DNA of 64,000 bases from Hordeum vulgare subsp. vulgare (taxonomy: Eukaryota; Streptophyta; Magnoliopsida; Poales; Poaceae), in assembly GCF_904849725.1 (NCBI RefSeq), contig NC_058518.1, forward strand, positions 411,687,081-411,751,080, in the 5' to 3' direction. The translations under genes were made by a program, and so were the position numbers. Position 1 is the stretch's first letter, and every line of letters starts with the position of its first letter. Positions 36,681 to 47,111 of the stretch are shown piece by piece. The notes below the pieces were generated by a model. It was given only the letters and a program-made list of their open reading frames with translations, ran no database searches and was not told where the DNA came from.

Positions 36681-37750
36681 GACTTTGAATAGAATCATAT
36701 ATTAGCCCCCAAGTGTCAGGAATATTGCTTGCAATAGTTTTGAAACTTGTCTCCCCAAATTTTGTTTTGCAGGAATCTATGACCCAGACTGAGTCAGCCT
36801 TAGCCGACTTAAGGAAGAATCTAGCCGATCAGCAAAATGCACGGGCTGAGTCTGAGAGGAAATATCAATTGGTTCTGGCTGAACTAGAAATAATGAAAGC
36901 TGATCACCAGAAACTTGAGTGGAAAACCAAAGCTGACCAAGCCGCCATCCTGAAGCGGGCTGAGCAAGCCAAGGGAAAACTCGAAGCCACCCAGCAAGAG
37001 CTCTCCGGCTAAAAAAATCACATCTCCAACATGACTCTAGCCATGTTTGGTGAGTATTAAACTTCTTCATGGAAAAATCAGTCCAGTTTCCCAAGGCTAA
37101 CAAACACGAATGTATCCTCTGTAGGTTTACGAGCCGCCAATCTCCAAGATGACTGCATGCTGAAACTAAAGGCTATGTATACCTTCACCGAGCAGTAATA
37201 TACAGGAGGCGTGCTGATGATTAAAGCGGTGATGGGCAGCAAAGAGCCAATTAAATCCATCAAGAACATGCTCAGCTACCTGTCCACTTTGCCTCCTCAA
37301 ATAGAGGAGCTGAAGAGATCAGCCACCCGGAAGGGAGTCCTGAATACCCTAAGTCGGTGTTTGGCCTATGCTCCGGAGCTGAAACCAGAAGAGGTAGTTG
37401 CTGGCTATCCTGAACTGAAAGACGACGGGTTGGAGTTCACCGAGGAGGACTACCACCGAGTGATCAAGTAATCTCGCTTTGCGGCGACTCAGCTGGCAAC
37501 CGGCTTGGATTTAAACAAATACTAAGCCGCATATGATGACAAGAACAAGAAGGTGACTCCTCCCTTGTATGAAATTACTAGTTTGGCTCCTCGTCGGCCC
37601 AAGAATCCCTTTGATCTTGACGTAGGTCTATCTCTCTTCCTTAATGATGAAGATGAGTTTGTTGCCTTATCCAAGTGTAACTGGAAACTGGGCGACTTAC
37701 AAATTGAAGGCGGAGAGAGCTCGAGGCAAGGTGACCCGGAGGCAGCTTGA

Positions 37751-39064
37751 GTCTTCTCAAGATGTAATCATTGCCTTTAAAAGACAATCTCATCCTTTCT
37801 TTGTCGGGGGATGATGCCCGACTTGGCCATGCGAGCCATGTAATAGCTTGTTAGATTTTGTAGGGAAACAATCTGATACTCGTGCGTGGATAACTTATCC
37901 CTTTAGTGTATTCATGAATCGCCCTTTAAAATTCTTCGGCTTTGATAAGCGAGGAAGTGTCACAGTTTGACATAAAAAGCCTTCAACCTGTGTGTCAGGA
38001 AAAACATAAGCCGACTCAGTGAGTTATGGCAGAAAATAAACCAGCCCCCTGGGTTATGGCAAATCGCAGTTAAAAAACTGGCCCAATGAGTCACTGCGGG
38101 TTATGAACAAAAGCCGACTTAATGATATTACGAGACCTTGTGGTTGTGCCATCAAGAAATAAAATTCGTCGGCTCAATGAGCTGCGACAGGACAAGATGA
38201 TTTTGCAAAACTCTAGTGTTACCGTTAGAAGGCTTTTGCAACATCACATATTGTTTAGACCGGCTGATCAGGCGCGAGTCAAGCTTTAGGGAAGCAGGTT
38301 CAGTGAACCAATGGTTTCTCTATTTTCCATGTGTGGCTCCGGCCGGTACCTTTTATGTTTTAACCAAGGTGAGCTCGGGGTCCAAATGACAGATTGACTC
38401 GCCCAGAGTACATAGGTCCATGTGGAGACTTGTCCAACACATATTCTAGTATAACCATTTGTAATGCGGGAATTTTTCTCTAGCCAAGAGGGTATTTAGG
38501 CTGAACTCAGTGAGTTGAAGCCCCCAAGTGACCTACGATTTAGGAAAAGTCGGGCATAGGATTGCAGAAGCGTGTACGCTCTTACTGCAAAACGACTTGG
38601 GAACTTGTAGCCCCCAAGTAAGCCGGCTTAATTCTCAAAATCATATAAGGCGCCTATGTTTGAACCGTGCAACATGGCGACTGGTCCTCTTTGGCTTACC
38701 AGGGCCCAGTTTTGAAATAAGTGCAGCATGGCGACTTATGCTCTTCGGCCCTAATAGCGTCCATGTTTGGACAACTCATGGAACAATAAAGACTCATGCT
38801 TTCTAGAAGCTGGAACAGCAAAAGACCCCGAAGTTCCTGGGCGCCGACTTTATTGCTTTTATATGTAATGGATTGCAATTTCTGAAATTTGGAAAAAAAA
38901 GAAAGGACCCAATGGCTCTAGGTGTAGTAAGGTCGCTGATAGGCTATATTCCAGGGGCGAGTTGTCTCAACCTCTATAGTTGGCTGATCTGGGCGAAGAT
39001 CCACCAGGTAGTATGAGTCGTTGCGAAGATTCTTGCTGATAACAAACGGTCCTTCCCATGAAGG
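37751..39064. other. Tat element spacer between antisense gene and integrase end, no gene seen
   Basis: Non-coding on both strands by inspection. It contains scattered AGCCCCCAAG motifs related to the tandem array and many GCCGACT/GAGTCGGC-like words. Confidence 0.6.
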
Positions 39065-40148
39065 TCATAGCTTGTGTATACCAGTGTGATCTTGAATCAA
39101 CCGGAGCACTAAGTCACCCTCTTGAAAAGTCCGGCTCTTGACACAACGGTTGTGGTAGCGTCGTAAGTCTTGTTGGTAGATCGCCGACCGTGATGCGGAC
39201 AAGTCACGCTCTTCCTCCAGAGCATCCAACGAGTCTTGTCGTGCTAACTCGTTGTCTTGTTCCACATAGGCAGCGACTCGCGGTGAATCGTGTCTGATGT
39301 CGCTTGGTAACACCGCCTCTGCCCCATAGACCAGAAAGAAAGGAGTAAAACCCGTGCAGCGATTAGGAGTGGTTCTGATGCTCCATAATACTGAAGGCAA
39401 TTCTTCCACCCAACATCGTGGGGTGCGTTCCAATGGTACCATGAGTCGGGGCTTGATTCCCCGCAATATTTCCTGATTCGCCCTTTCTGCCTGTCCATTA
39501 GATTGGGGATGTGCGACGGCAGAAACATCAAGCCGGATATGTTCTCGACTGCAAAACTCTTGCATTGCACCTTTTGATAGATTAGTACCATTGTCAGTAA
39601 TGATACTATGAGGGTATCCAAACCAAAAAATCAATTTTTTCAAGAACTTGACAGCCGTATCTGCATCACAGCTACTAACGGGCCCTGCCTCAACCCACTT
39701 AGTAAACTTGTTAACTACCACCAATAGGTGATTCTTTTTATTGGATGACATCTTGAAAGGGCCAACCATGTCAAACCCCCACACTGCAAAAGGCGAAGTG
39801 ATTGGTTTCATCCGCAACTCCTGAGCCGGCACGTGCATCTCACGTCCAAATTTCTGGCAACCATCACATCGGCGAACTATCTCCTCTGCGTCTGCATGAG
39901 CCGTCAGCCAATAGAACCCTTGTCTGAAGTCCTTAGAAACCAAGGATCGTGACCCGGCATGATGACCACAGTCACCTACATGAATCTCATTGAGGATCAT
40001 ACATCCTTCTTCAGGAGAGACGCACCTTTGGAATACCCCTGAAGTACTTCGTTTGTGCAACTCGCCGTTGTGTATGACCATGGATTTGCACCGACGGACG
40101 AATTGGCGAGCCAATAATTCATGTGCGGGTAACTCGCCTCGGGTGAGA
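39065..40148 (-). pseudogene. Tat integrase, interrupted at its N-terminal side
   Basis: The minus-strand frame carries a complete integrase core: zinc-finger H45, H52, C83 and C86, and the DDE triad D115 (WGFDMVGPF), D174 (IITDNG) and E210 (HPQSNGQAE), numbering from the first Met at 40114. The frame continues upstream to the TACGC target site, where the Athila-like element is inserted, and resumes across it at 47112. The C-terminal part ends FQEGDLVLRLI.DHTGIHKL, near the usual GKL..WEGPY motif, after a stop. Integrase inserts the element's DNA into chromosomes. The motifs are intact but the insertion disables the gene. Confidence 0.9.
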
Positions 40149-40153
40149 TACGC

Positions 40154-41811
40154 TGATACGTCTCCTACGTACCTATAATTTTTTATGGTTCCATGCTATT
40201 ATCTTGTCAACTTTGGGTGTTTTATATGCATGAATATGCTATTTTATATTTTTTTGGGACTAACATATTAACTCAGTGCCAAGTGCCAGTTTCTGTTTTT
40301 TCCGTGTTTTTGGCCCATTTTCAGACGGAGTCCAAATGGAATGAAACTTTACGATGATTTTTTTGGACCAAAAGAGACCCCCGAAGCTTTGGAAGAAGGT
40401 CAGAAGAGCCACGAGGGAGTCACAAGCCCTGACGCCGCCACCCCCCCCCCCCCGGTGGTGGGGCGACCAGGCTTGTGACCTCCTCGTGGGCCCAACTGAC
40501 GCAATTCCACCGCCATAAATTCCTATAAATTCAGAAACCCCCAAAAAGAAACCTAGATCAGGAGTTCCGCCGCCGCAAGCCTCTGTAGCCACCAAAAACC
40601 AATCTGGAGCCCGTTCGAGCACCCTGTCGGAGGGGAATCCATCTCCGGTGGCCATCTTCATCATCCCGACGATCTCCATGACGAGGAGGGAGTAGTTCTC
40701 CCTCGGGGCTGAGGGTATGTACCAGTAGCTATGTGTTTGATCTCTCTCTCTCTCATGTTCTTGAGATGTCTTGATCTCGATGTACCATGGGCTTTGCTAC
40801 TATAGTTGGATCTTATGATGTTCTTCCCCCTCTCCCTCTTGTAATGAATTGGGTTTCCCCTTTGAAGTTATCTTATCGGATTGAGTCTTTGAGAACACTT
40901 GATGTATGTCTTGCATGTGTCTATCTGTTGAGATCAACTTGCGGGTTTGTGACAATTGGGAACCTATGCATATGGGTTGGCACACATGGATTCATGTGAG
41001 TACTTGATGTATGTTTTGGTGATCAACTTGCGGGTTCGTGACATTGGGAACCTATGCACATGGGTTGGCACACGTTTTGACTCTCTGGTAGAAACTTTGG
41101 GGCACTCTTTGAAGTTCTATGTGTTGGTTGAATAGATGATTCTGAGATTATGTGATGCATATCGTATAATCATGCCCACGCATACTTGAGGTGACAATGG
41201 AGTATCTAGGTGACATTAGGGTCTTGGTTGATATGTATCATAAGGTGTTATTCTAGTACGAACTCTATGATGGATCGATCAGAAAGAATAACTTTGCGGT
41301 GGTTTCGTACCCGACAATAATCTCTTCGTTTGTTCCCCGCTATTAGTGACATTGGAGTGACTCTTTGTTGCATGTTTTGGGCTAGTTATATGATCTAGTT
41401 ATGTTATCTTTGTTGCGAGAACTTCACTAGTGAAAGTATGAACCCTAGGCCTTGTTTCCACGCATTGCAATACCGTTCGTGCTCACTTTTGTTACCAGTT
41501 ACCTTGCTGTTTTTGTAATTTCAGATTACGAAAACCTGTATCTACCATCCATATTGCACTTGTATCACCATCTCTTCGCCGAACTAGTGCACCTATGCAA
41601 CTTACCATTGTATTGGGTGTGTTGGGGACACAAGAGACTCTTTGTTATTTGGTTGCAGGGTTGCTTGAGAGAGACCATCTTCATCGTACGCCTCCCACGG
41701 ATTGATAAACCTTAGGTCACCCACATGAGGGAAAATTGCTACTGTCCTACAAACCTCTGCACTTGGAGGCCCAACAACGTCTACAAGGAGAAGGTTGCGT
41801 AGTAGACATCA
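40154..41811 (+). repeat. 5' LTR of the non-autonomous element
   Basis: TGATACGTCTCC to GTAGACATCA. A TATA motif CTATAAAT (40523-40530) and a C-run at about 40441-40454 are present. Confidence 0.92.
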
Positions 41812-41821
41812 AGCTCTTTTC

Positions 41822-41839
41822 TGGCGCCGTTGCCGGGGA
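41822..41839 (+). other. Primer binding site of the non-autonomous element
   Basis: TGGCGCCGTTGCCGGGGA, ten bases inside the LTR. A degenerate second copy (TGGCTCCGTTGCCGCGGA) lies 61 bp downstream at 41883-41900. Confidence 0.9.
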
Positions 41840-41946
41840 GGCTAGGTAAGAGGCGCTAACATCCCGTCAACGAAGTTTTTTCTGGCTCCGTTGCCGCGGA
41901 GGTTAGTCCTTGAAGGTATATCTTTAGATCTTGCAATCAAATCTTT

Positions 41947-42624
41947 TTGTTTCTTGTTCTTTCGCTAGAAAACTACAAAAAAATGGAACTGAGGATGCCT
42001 CATATGCTCCAGCTTTTCAATGTCTTTCGTGAGCATGATAGGAAGGAAAATTGTGCTCAAGTGTTGAAAGAAGAATTACATAGAATGCTTGGCATAGAAT
42101 ATGTGAATGATGAGCTTGATTGCAATGTTGTTAGCATGAATTCTATGAATACCCATGATGCTAATGATATGCAAAGCCAAAAGCTTGGGGATGCTATATT
42201 TGATGAAGATGATCTTTTTAGTTCTTCCGCTTTGAATGATCAAAATTATTTTGATGAAAGCATGCCCCCTATCTATGATGATTATTGTGAGGATACTTAT
42301 GCTTTGAAGAAGAGGGATGATAAAGCTTGTCATACTTTCGAAAACCCCTTTGCTAAACCTTGCTTTTTCATTGTGGACACAATTTGTAGTGCTCAAGTCT
42401 TTTACGATACTCCCACTACTATTCTTGAGAATAGATTTCCTTATGTGGAGAGTAGTAAAATTCCTATGCTTGTAGATCATGAAAAGAATGCCTTAGGTGC
42501 TGGTTATATTGTTGAATTAATTCATGATGCTACTGAAAATTACTATGAGAGAGGATCATATGCTTCTACTTATTGCAATAGTATCAAGCTTCCTCTCCAT
42601 GTGTTGAAATGTTTGAAGCTATGA
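41947..42624 (+). CDS. Unknown protein of the non-autonomous Athila-like element
   Basis: An intact 225-codon frame; the Met at about 41983 (MELRMPHM) may be the better start. The product is acidic and Asn/Asp-rich with many Met, Tyr and Cys residues (for example FDEDDLFSSSALNDQNYFDE; DNDYCEDTYAL-like stretch near residue 110; FYDTPTTILENRFPYVE near 155). No zinc knuckle, DDE, YxDD or protease motif is present. No signal peptide or transmembrane helix is obvious. It sits where gag would be. Similar small ORFs are known from Sabrina-like elements, but I cannot assign a role. Confidence 0.5.
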   Translation: MFLVLSLENYKKMELRMPHMLQLFNVFREHDRKENCAQVLKEELHRMLGIEYVNDELDCNVVSMNSMNTHDANDMQSQKLGDAIFDEDDLFSSSALNDQNYFDESMPPIYDDYCEDTYALKKRDDKACHTFENPFAKPCFFIVDTICSAQVFYDTPTTILENRFPYVESSKIPMLVDHEKNALGAGYIVELIHDATENYYERGSYASTYCNSIKLPLHVLKCLKL

Positions 42625-45444
42625 TTGTTTTGCCTTCCTATGCTAGTTGATTATTGCTCCAATAAATTGTTTGATCACAAAATCCCTATGCATAGGCAGT
42701 GGGTTAGACTTAAATGTGCTAGCCATTTGCTCCATGATGCTCTCGTTGTGTTTCAATCCTTACCTTTTATGTGAGCATCATTGAAATCAATGCCTAGCTA
42801 AGGGCGTTAAACAATAGCGCTTGTTGGGAGGCAACCCAATGAATAAATGTTTCTTTGCTTTTTGCTACCTGTTTTTTTATCCACACCATCGTAATTCTGT
42901 TATGATTGTGTCTTTTGTGTTTATTTTTGTGTTTGTGCCAAGCAAAACCGTTATGATTAGTCTTGGTGATGATTGTTTGACCATGCTGGAAAAAGACAGA
43001 AACTTTCTGCTCACGAAAATAATTTTCATTTTTATTCTGTAAGAGATTTTGAGTTGATTGTTCTTTATTCTGATTTCTATGAAAATTCTTCACACTTCCG
43101 TAATTTTTCAGAATTATTGAAGTAACATAGGTATACAAAATATACAGATTGCTACAGACTGGTCTGCTGTTAACAGATTCTGTTTTTGTTGTGTTGGTTG
43201 CTTATTTTGATGAAACTATGGATAGTATCGGGGGGTATTAGCCATGGAAGATTGAAAATACAGTAACCCAACATCAGCATAAGTAGAATTTAAGTTTGCT
43301 ACAGTACCTAAGAAAGTGGTGGTTTGCTTTCTCATACTAATGTTGTCACGAGTTTCTGTTTAAGTTTCGTGTTGTGAAGTTTTCAAGTTTTGGGTGAAGT
43401 TCTTATGGACAAAGAGATAAAGAGTGGAAAGAGCTCAAGCTTGGGGATGCACAAGGCACCCCAAGATATTCAAGGATGCCGTAAAAGCCTAAGCTTGGGG
43501 ATGCCCCGGGAAGGCATCCCCTCTTTCGTCTTCAATCCATCGGTAACGTTACTTGGGGCTATATTTTTATTCACGACATGTTATGTGTTTTTGCTTGGAG
43601 CGTCTTATATCGTAGGAGTCCTTTATTTTGTTGTGTCACAATCTTCCTTGCTGCACACCTAGAGAGAGATACATGCACTCACCGTGATTTTGTTGAGCTT
43701 CACTTATATCCTTTGGTAGACAATTCAGCTCACATGTGCTTCACTTATATCTTTTGAGCTAGATACTTTTGCTCTTTGTGCTTCACTTATATGTTTTAGA
43801 GCGCAGAGGTCCGTGGCTTGGTAGTTGATCTATCCTTTGAAAGTAGTCTCAAAAGGGGTAATTATCCAAAGGGATACGAAAACTTCCACCTTCATGTGCA
43901 TTGAATAGTTAGACAAGTTTGATTCATCTCAATTAGTTTTGAGTTGTGGTTGTGGTAATATTGAAGTCATGCTAGTAAGGTGTTGTGGATCTAGAAATAC
44001 TTGTGTTTAAGTTAGTGATTCCCGTATCATGCACGTACGGTGAACCGCTATGTGATGAAATCTGAGCATGATTAGTCTATTGATTGTCATCCTTTGCGTG
44101 GCGGTCGGGATCGCGCGATGGTTTATACCTACCAACCCTTCCCCTAGGAGTATGCGTTGAATACTTTGTTTCGATCACTAATATAAATTTTGCAACAAGT
44201 ATATGAGTTCTTCATGACTAATGTTGAGTCCATGGTTTAAATGCACTTTCACCTTCCACCATCACTATCTTCTTAGTGCCGTGCAACTTTCGCCGGTGCA
44301 CAAAACCCACCATTAGCCTCCCTCAAAACAGCTACCATACCTACCTACTATGGCTTTTTCAAAGTCATACCGAGATATATTGCCATGCAACTACCACCAT
44401 GACATGTGCCATCATGTCTACATTGCCATTGCATGATCGTAAGATAGCTAGCATGATGTTTCCATTAATTTCTATGCCATGCTAGATCATTGTCACGGTA
44501 CACTACCGAAGGCATTCCATATAGAGTCATCGTTGCTCTAAGTTTTGAGTTGAAAGTGTGATGATCATCATTGATGGAGCATTTTCCCATGTGAGGAAAT
44601 AAAAGAGGCCAAAGATGCCCACCAAAAAAAGAGCCCACCAAAAAAAATGAGAGAAAAAGAGAGAAGGGACAATGCTACCACTTTTCCACACTTGTGCATA
44701 TCAAGCACCATGATCTTCATGATTGAGAGTCTCTCATTTTGTCACCACCATATAGCTAGTGGGAAATTTTTATTATATAACTTGGCTTGTATATTCCTAT
44801 GATGGGCTTCCTCAAAATTGCCTTAGGTCTTCGTGAGCAAGCAAGTTGGATGCACACCCACTAGTTTTCTTTAAGAGCTTTCACATACTCCTAGCTCTAG
44901 TGCATCATTCGTATGGCAATCCCTACTCATTCACGTTGATATCTATTGATGAGCATCTCCATAGCTCATTGATATCCCTAGTCAGTGTGACCATCTTCTC
45001 CTTGTTTGCGTTGCAATCTCCACCACACTCCACACCACTTATAGTGCTAAAACCATGGCTCACGCTCATGTATTGCGTGAGAGTCGAAAAAGTTTGAGAA
45101 AGTAAAGGTGTGAAAACAATTACTTGGCCAATACCGGGGTTGTGCATGATTTAAATTCGTTGTGCAATGATGATAGAGCATAGCCAGACGATATGCTTTT
45201 GTAGGGATAACTTTCTTTTGGCCTTGTTATCTTGAAAGTTCATGATTACCTTGCTAGTTTGCTAGAATTATTATTGTCTCCACGTCAATAGCAAACTATT
45301 GTTTTGAATCTAATGGATATGAACATTCATGTCACGTGAGAGAAGTTACAAAGGACAACTATGCTAGGTAGCATGCAACATCAAAAATTCATTGTTTATC
45401 ACTTCCCTACTCGAGGACGAGCAACAGTTAAGCTTGGGGATGCT
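42625..45444 (+). other. Non-coding internal region with hairpins and PPT
   Basis: No coding gene is supported. Notable signals: hairpin TTGGG.aggcaa.CCCAA (42824-42839); hairpin CTTGGGG...CCCCAAG (43440-43465); perfect 9-bp stem GGGGATGCC/GGCATCCCC (43497-43521); and the PPT TTAAGCTTGGGGATGC ending at 45443, just before the 3' LTR. The phrase AAGCTTGGGGATGC, or AAGCTTGGGG with flanks, occurs three times, once as the true PPT. Confidence 0.7.
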
Positions 45445-47106
45445 TGATACGTCTCCAACGTATCTATAATTTTTGATGGTTCCATGCTATTATCTTGCCA
45501 ACTTTGGATGTTTTATATGCATGAATATGCTATTTTATATCTTTTTTGGGACTAACCTATTAACTCAGTGCCAAGTGCCAGTTTCTGTTTTTTCCGTGTT
45601 TTTTCCCATTTTCAAACGGACTCCAAATGGAATGAAACTTTACGATGATTTTTTTGGACCAAAAGAGACCCCCGAAGCTTTGGAAGAAGGCCACAAGAGC
45701 CACGAGGGAGTCACAAGCCCTGACGCCCCCACCCCCCCCCCCCCCCGGTGGTGGCGACCAGGCTTGTGACCTCCTCGTGGGCCCAACTGACGCAATTCCA
45801 CCGCCATAAATTCCTATAAATTCAGAAACCCCCAAAAAGAAACCTAGATCTGGAGTTCCGCCGCCGCAAGCCTCTGTAGCCACCAAAAACCAATCTGGAG
45901 CCCGTTCCAACACCCTGCCGGAGGGGGAATCCATCTCCGGTGGCCATCTTCATCATCCCGGCGATCTCCATGAAGAGGAGGGAGTAGTTCTCCCTCAGGG
46001 CTAAGGGTATGTACAAGTAGCTATGTGTTTGATCTCTCTCTCTCTCTCGTGTTCTTGAGATGTCTTGATCTCGATGTACCATGGGCTTTGCTACTATAGT
46101 TGGATCTTATGATGTTCGTCCCCCTCTCCCTCTTGTAATGAATTGAGTTTCCCCTTTGAAGTTATCTTATCGGATTTGAGTCTTTCAGAACACTTGATGT
46201 ATGTCTTGCACGTGTCTATCTGATGTGATCAACTTGCGGGTTTGTGACAATTGGGAACCTATGCATATGGGTTGGCACACGTGGATTCATGTAAGTACTT
46301 GATGTATGTTTTGGTGATCAACTTGCGGGTTCCTGACATTGGGAACCTATGCACAGGGGTTGGCACACGTTTTGACTCTCCGGTAGAAACTTTGGGGCAC
46401 TCTTTGAAGTTCTATGTGTTGGTTGAATAGATGATTCTGAGATTATGTGATGCATATCGTATAATCATGCCCACGGATACTTGAGGTGACAATGGAGTAT
46501 CTAGGTGACATTATGGTCTTGGTTGATATGTATCTTAAGGTGTTATTCTAGCACGAACTCTATGATAGATCGATCAGAAAGGATAACATTGTGGTGGTTT
46601 CGTACCCGACAATAATCTCTTCGTTTGTTCCCCGCTATTAGTGACTTTGGAGTGACTCTTTGTTGCATGTTGAGGGCTAGTTATATGATCCCATTATGTT
46701 ATCTTTGTTGAGAGAACTTCACTAGTGAAAGTATGAACCCTAGGCCTTGTTTCCACGCATTGCAATACCGTTCGTGCTCACTTTTGTTACTAGTTACCTT
46801 GCTGTTTTTGTAATTTCAGATTACGAAAACCTGTATCTACCATCTATATTGCACTTGTATCACCATCTCTTCGCTGAACTAGTGCACCTATACAACTTAC
46901 CATTGTATTGGGTGTGTTGGGGACACAAGAGACTCTTTGTTATTTGGTTGTAGGGTTGCTTGAGAGAGAACATCTTCATCCTACGCCTCCCACGGATTGA
47001 TAAACCTTAGGTCACCCACTTGAGGGAAAATTGCTACTGTCCTACAAACCTCTGCACTTGGAGGCCCAACAACGTCTACAAGGAGAAGGTTGCGTAGTAG
47101 ACATCA
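45445..47106 (+). repeat. 3' LTR of the non-autonomous element
   Basis: 1662 bp, collinear with the 5' LTR. TATA motif at 45814-45821. It has a longer C-run (about 45731-45746) than the 5' LTR. Confidence 0.92.
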
Positions 47107-47111
47107 TACGC

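Larger units (their letters stand above)
30410..37750 (+). pseudogene. Antisense multi-exon gene of the Tat element (putative gypsy-type transposon / Transposase_28-like)
   Basis: It runs opposite to gag-pol. Inferred exons: about 30410-30640 (leader), 32781-33667, 33749-34947, 35018-35264, 35352-35415, 35493-35949, 36773-37049 and 37125-37750. Introns start GT (GTAAGA, GTGAGG, GTACGT and similar), end AG, and phases match at the junctions I checked. The ATG at 32783 sits just after the acceptor TTTTGTAG. The first coding exon carries the conserved domain found in plant proteins named 'putative gypsy type transposon' (GSKFFRDILHF, HLNRQTE, GWAESWFYFRD, LPLSRRDGLMCEY). A Lys-rich NLS-like stretch follows (PPPKKKKKAGKGK), then a coiled coil (residues from 36773, ESALADLRKNLADQ). 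Stops at 32906-32908, 35593-35595, 37010-37012, 37196-37198 and later make it a pseudogene. The biochemical role of the family is unknown. Confidence 0.7.
40154..47106 (+). mobile_element. Non-autonomous Athila-like element (Sabrina-like), complete
   Basis: 6953 bp with a perfect TSD TACGC (40149-40153 and 47107-47111), LTRs of 1658 and 1662 bp, a PBS at 41822 and a PPT at 45430-45443. Inside there is one 225-residue ORF of unknown function and no protease, RT, RNase H or integrase. It must use enzymes of a related Athila element. LTR copies differ at many sites (about 14 in the first 330 bp by eye, concentrated near the ends), so it is not a very recent insertion. Confidence 0.92.

Noticed and set aside
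40739..40760. CT-runs (also 35425-35445 and 46029-46050) as regulatory sites
   Set aside because: Short simple repeats. The one at 35425 is better read as an intron pyrimidine stretch.
44605..44665. A-rich tract as a LINE/SINE tail
   Set aside because: No TSD or upstream LINE/SINE body. It is ordinary interior of the non-autonomous element.
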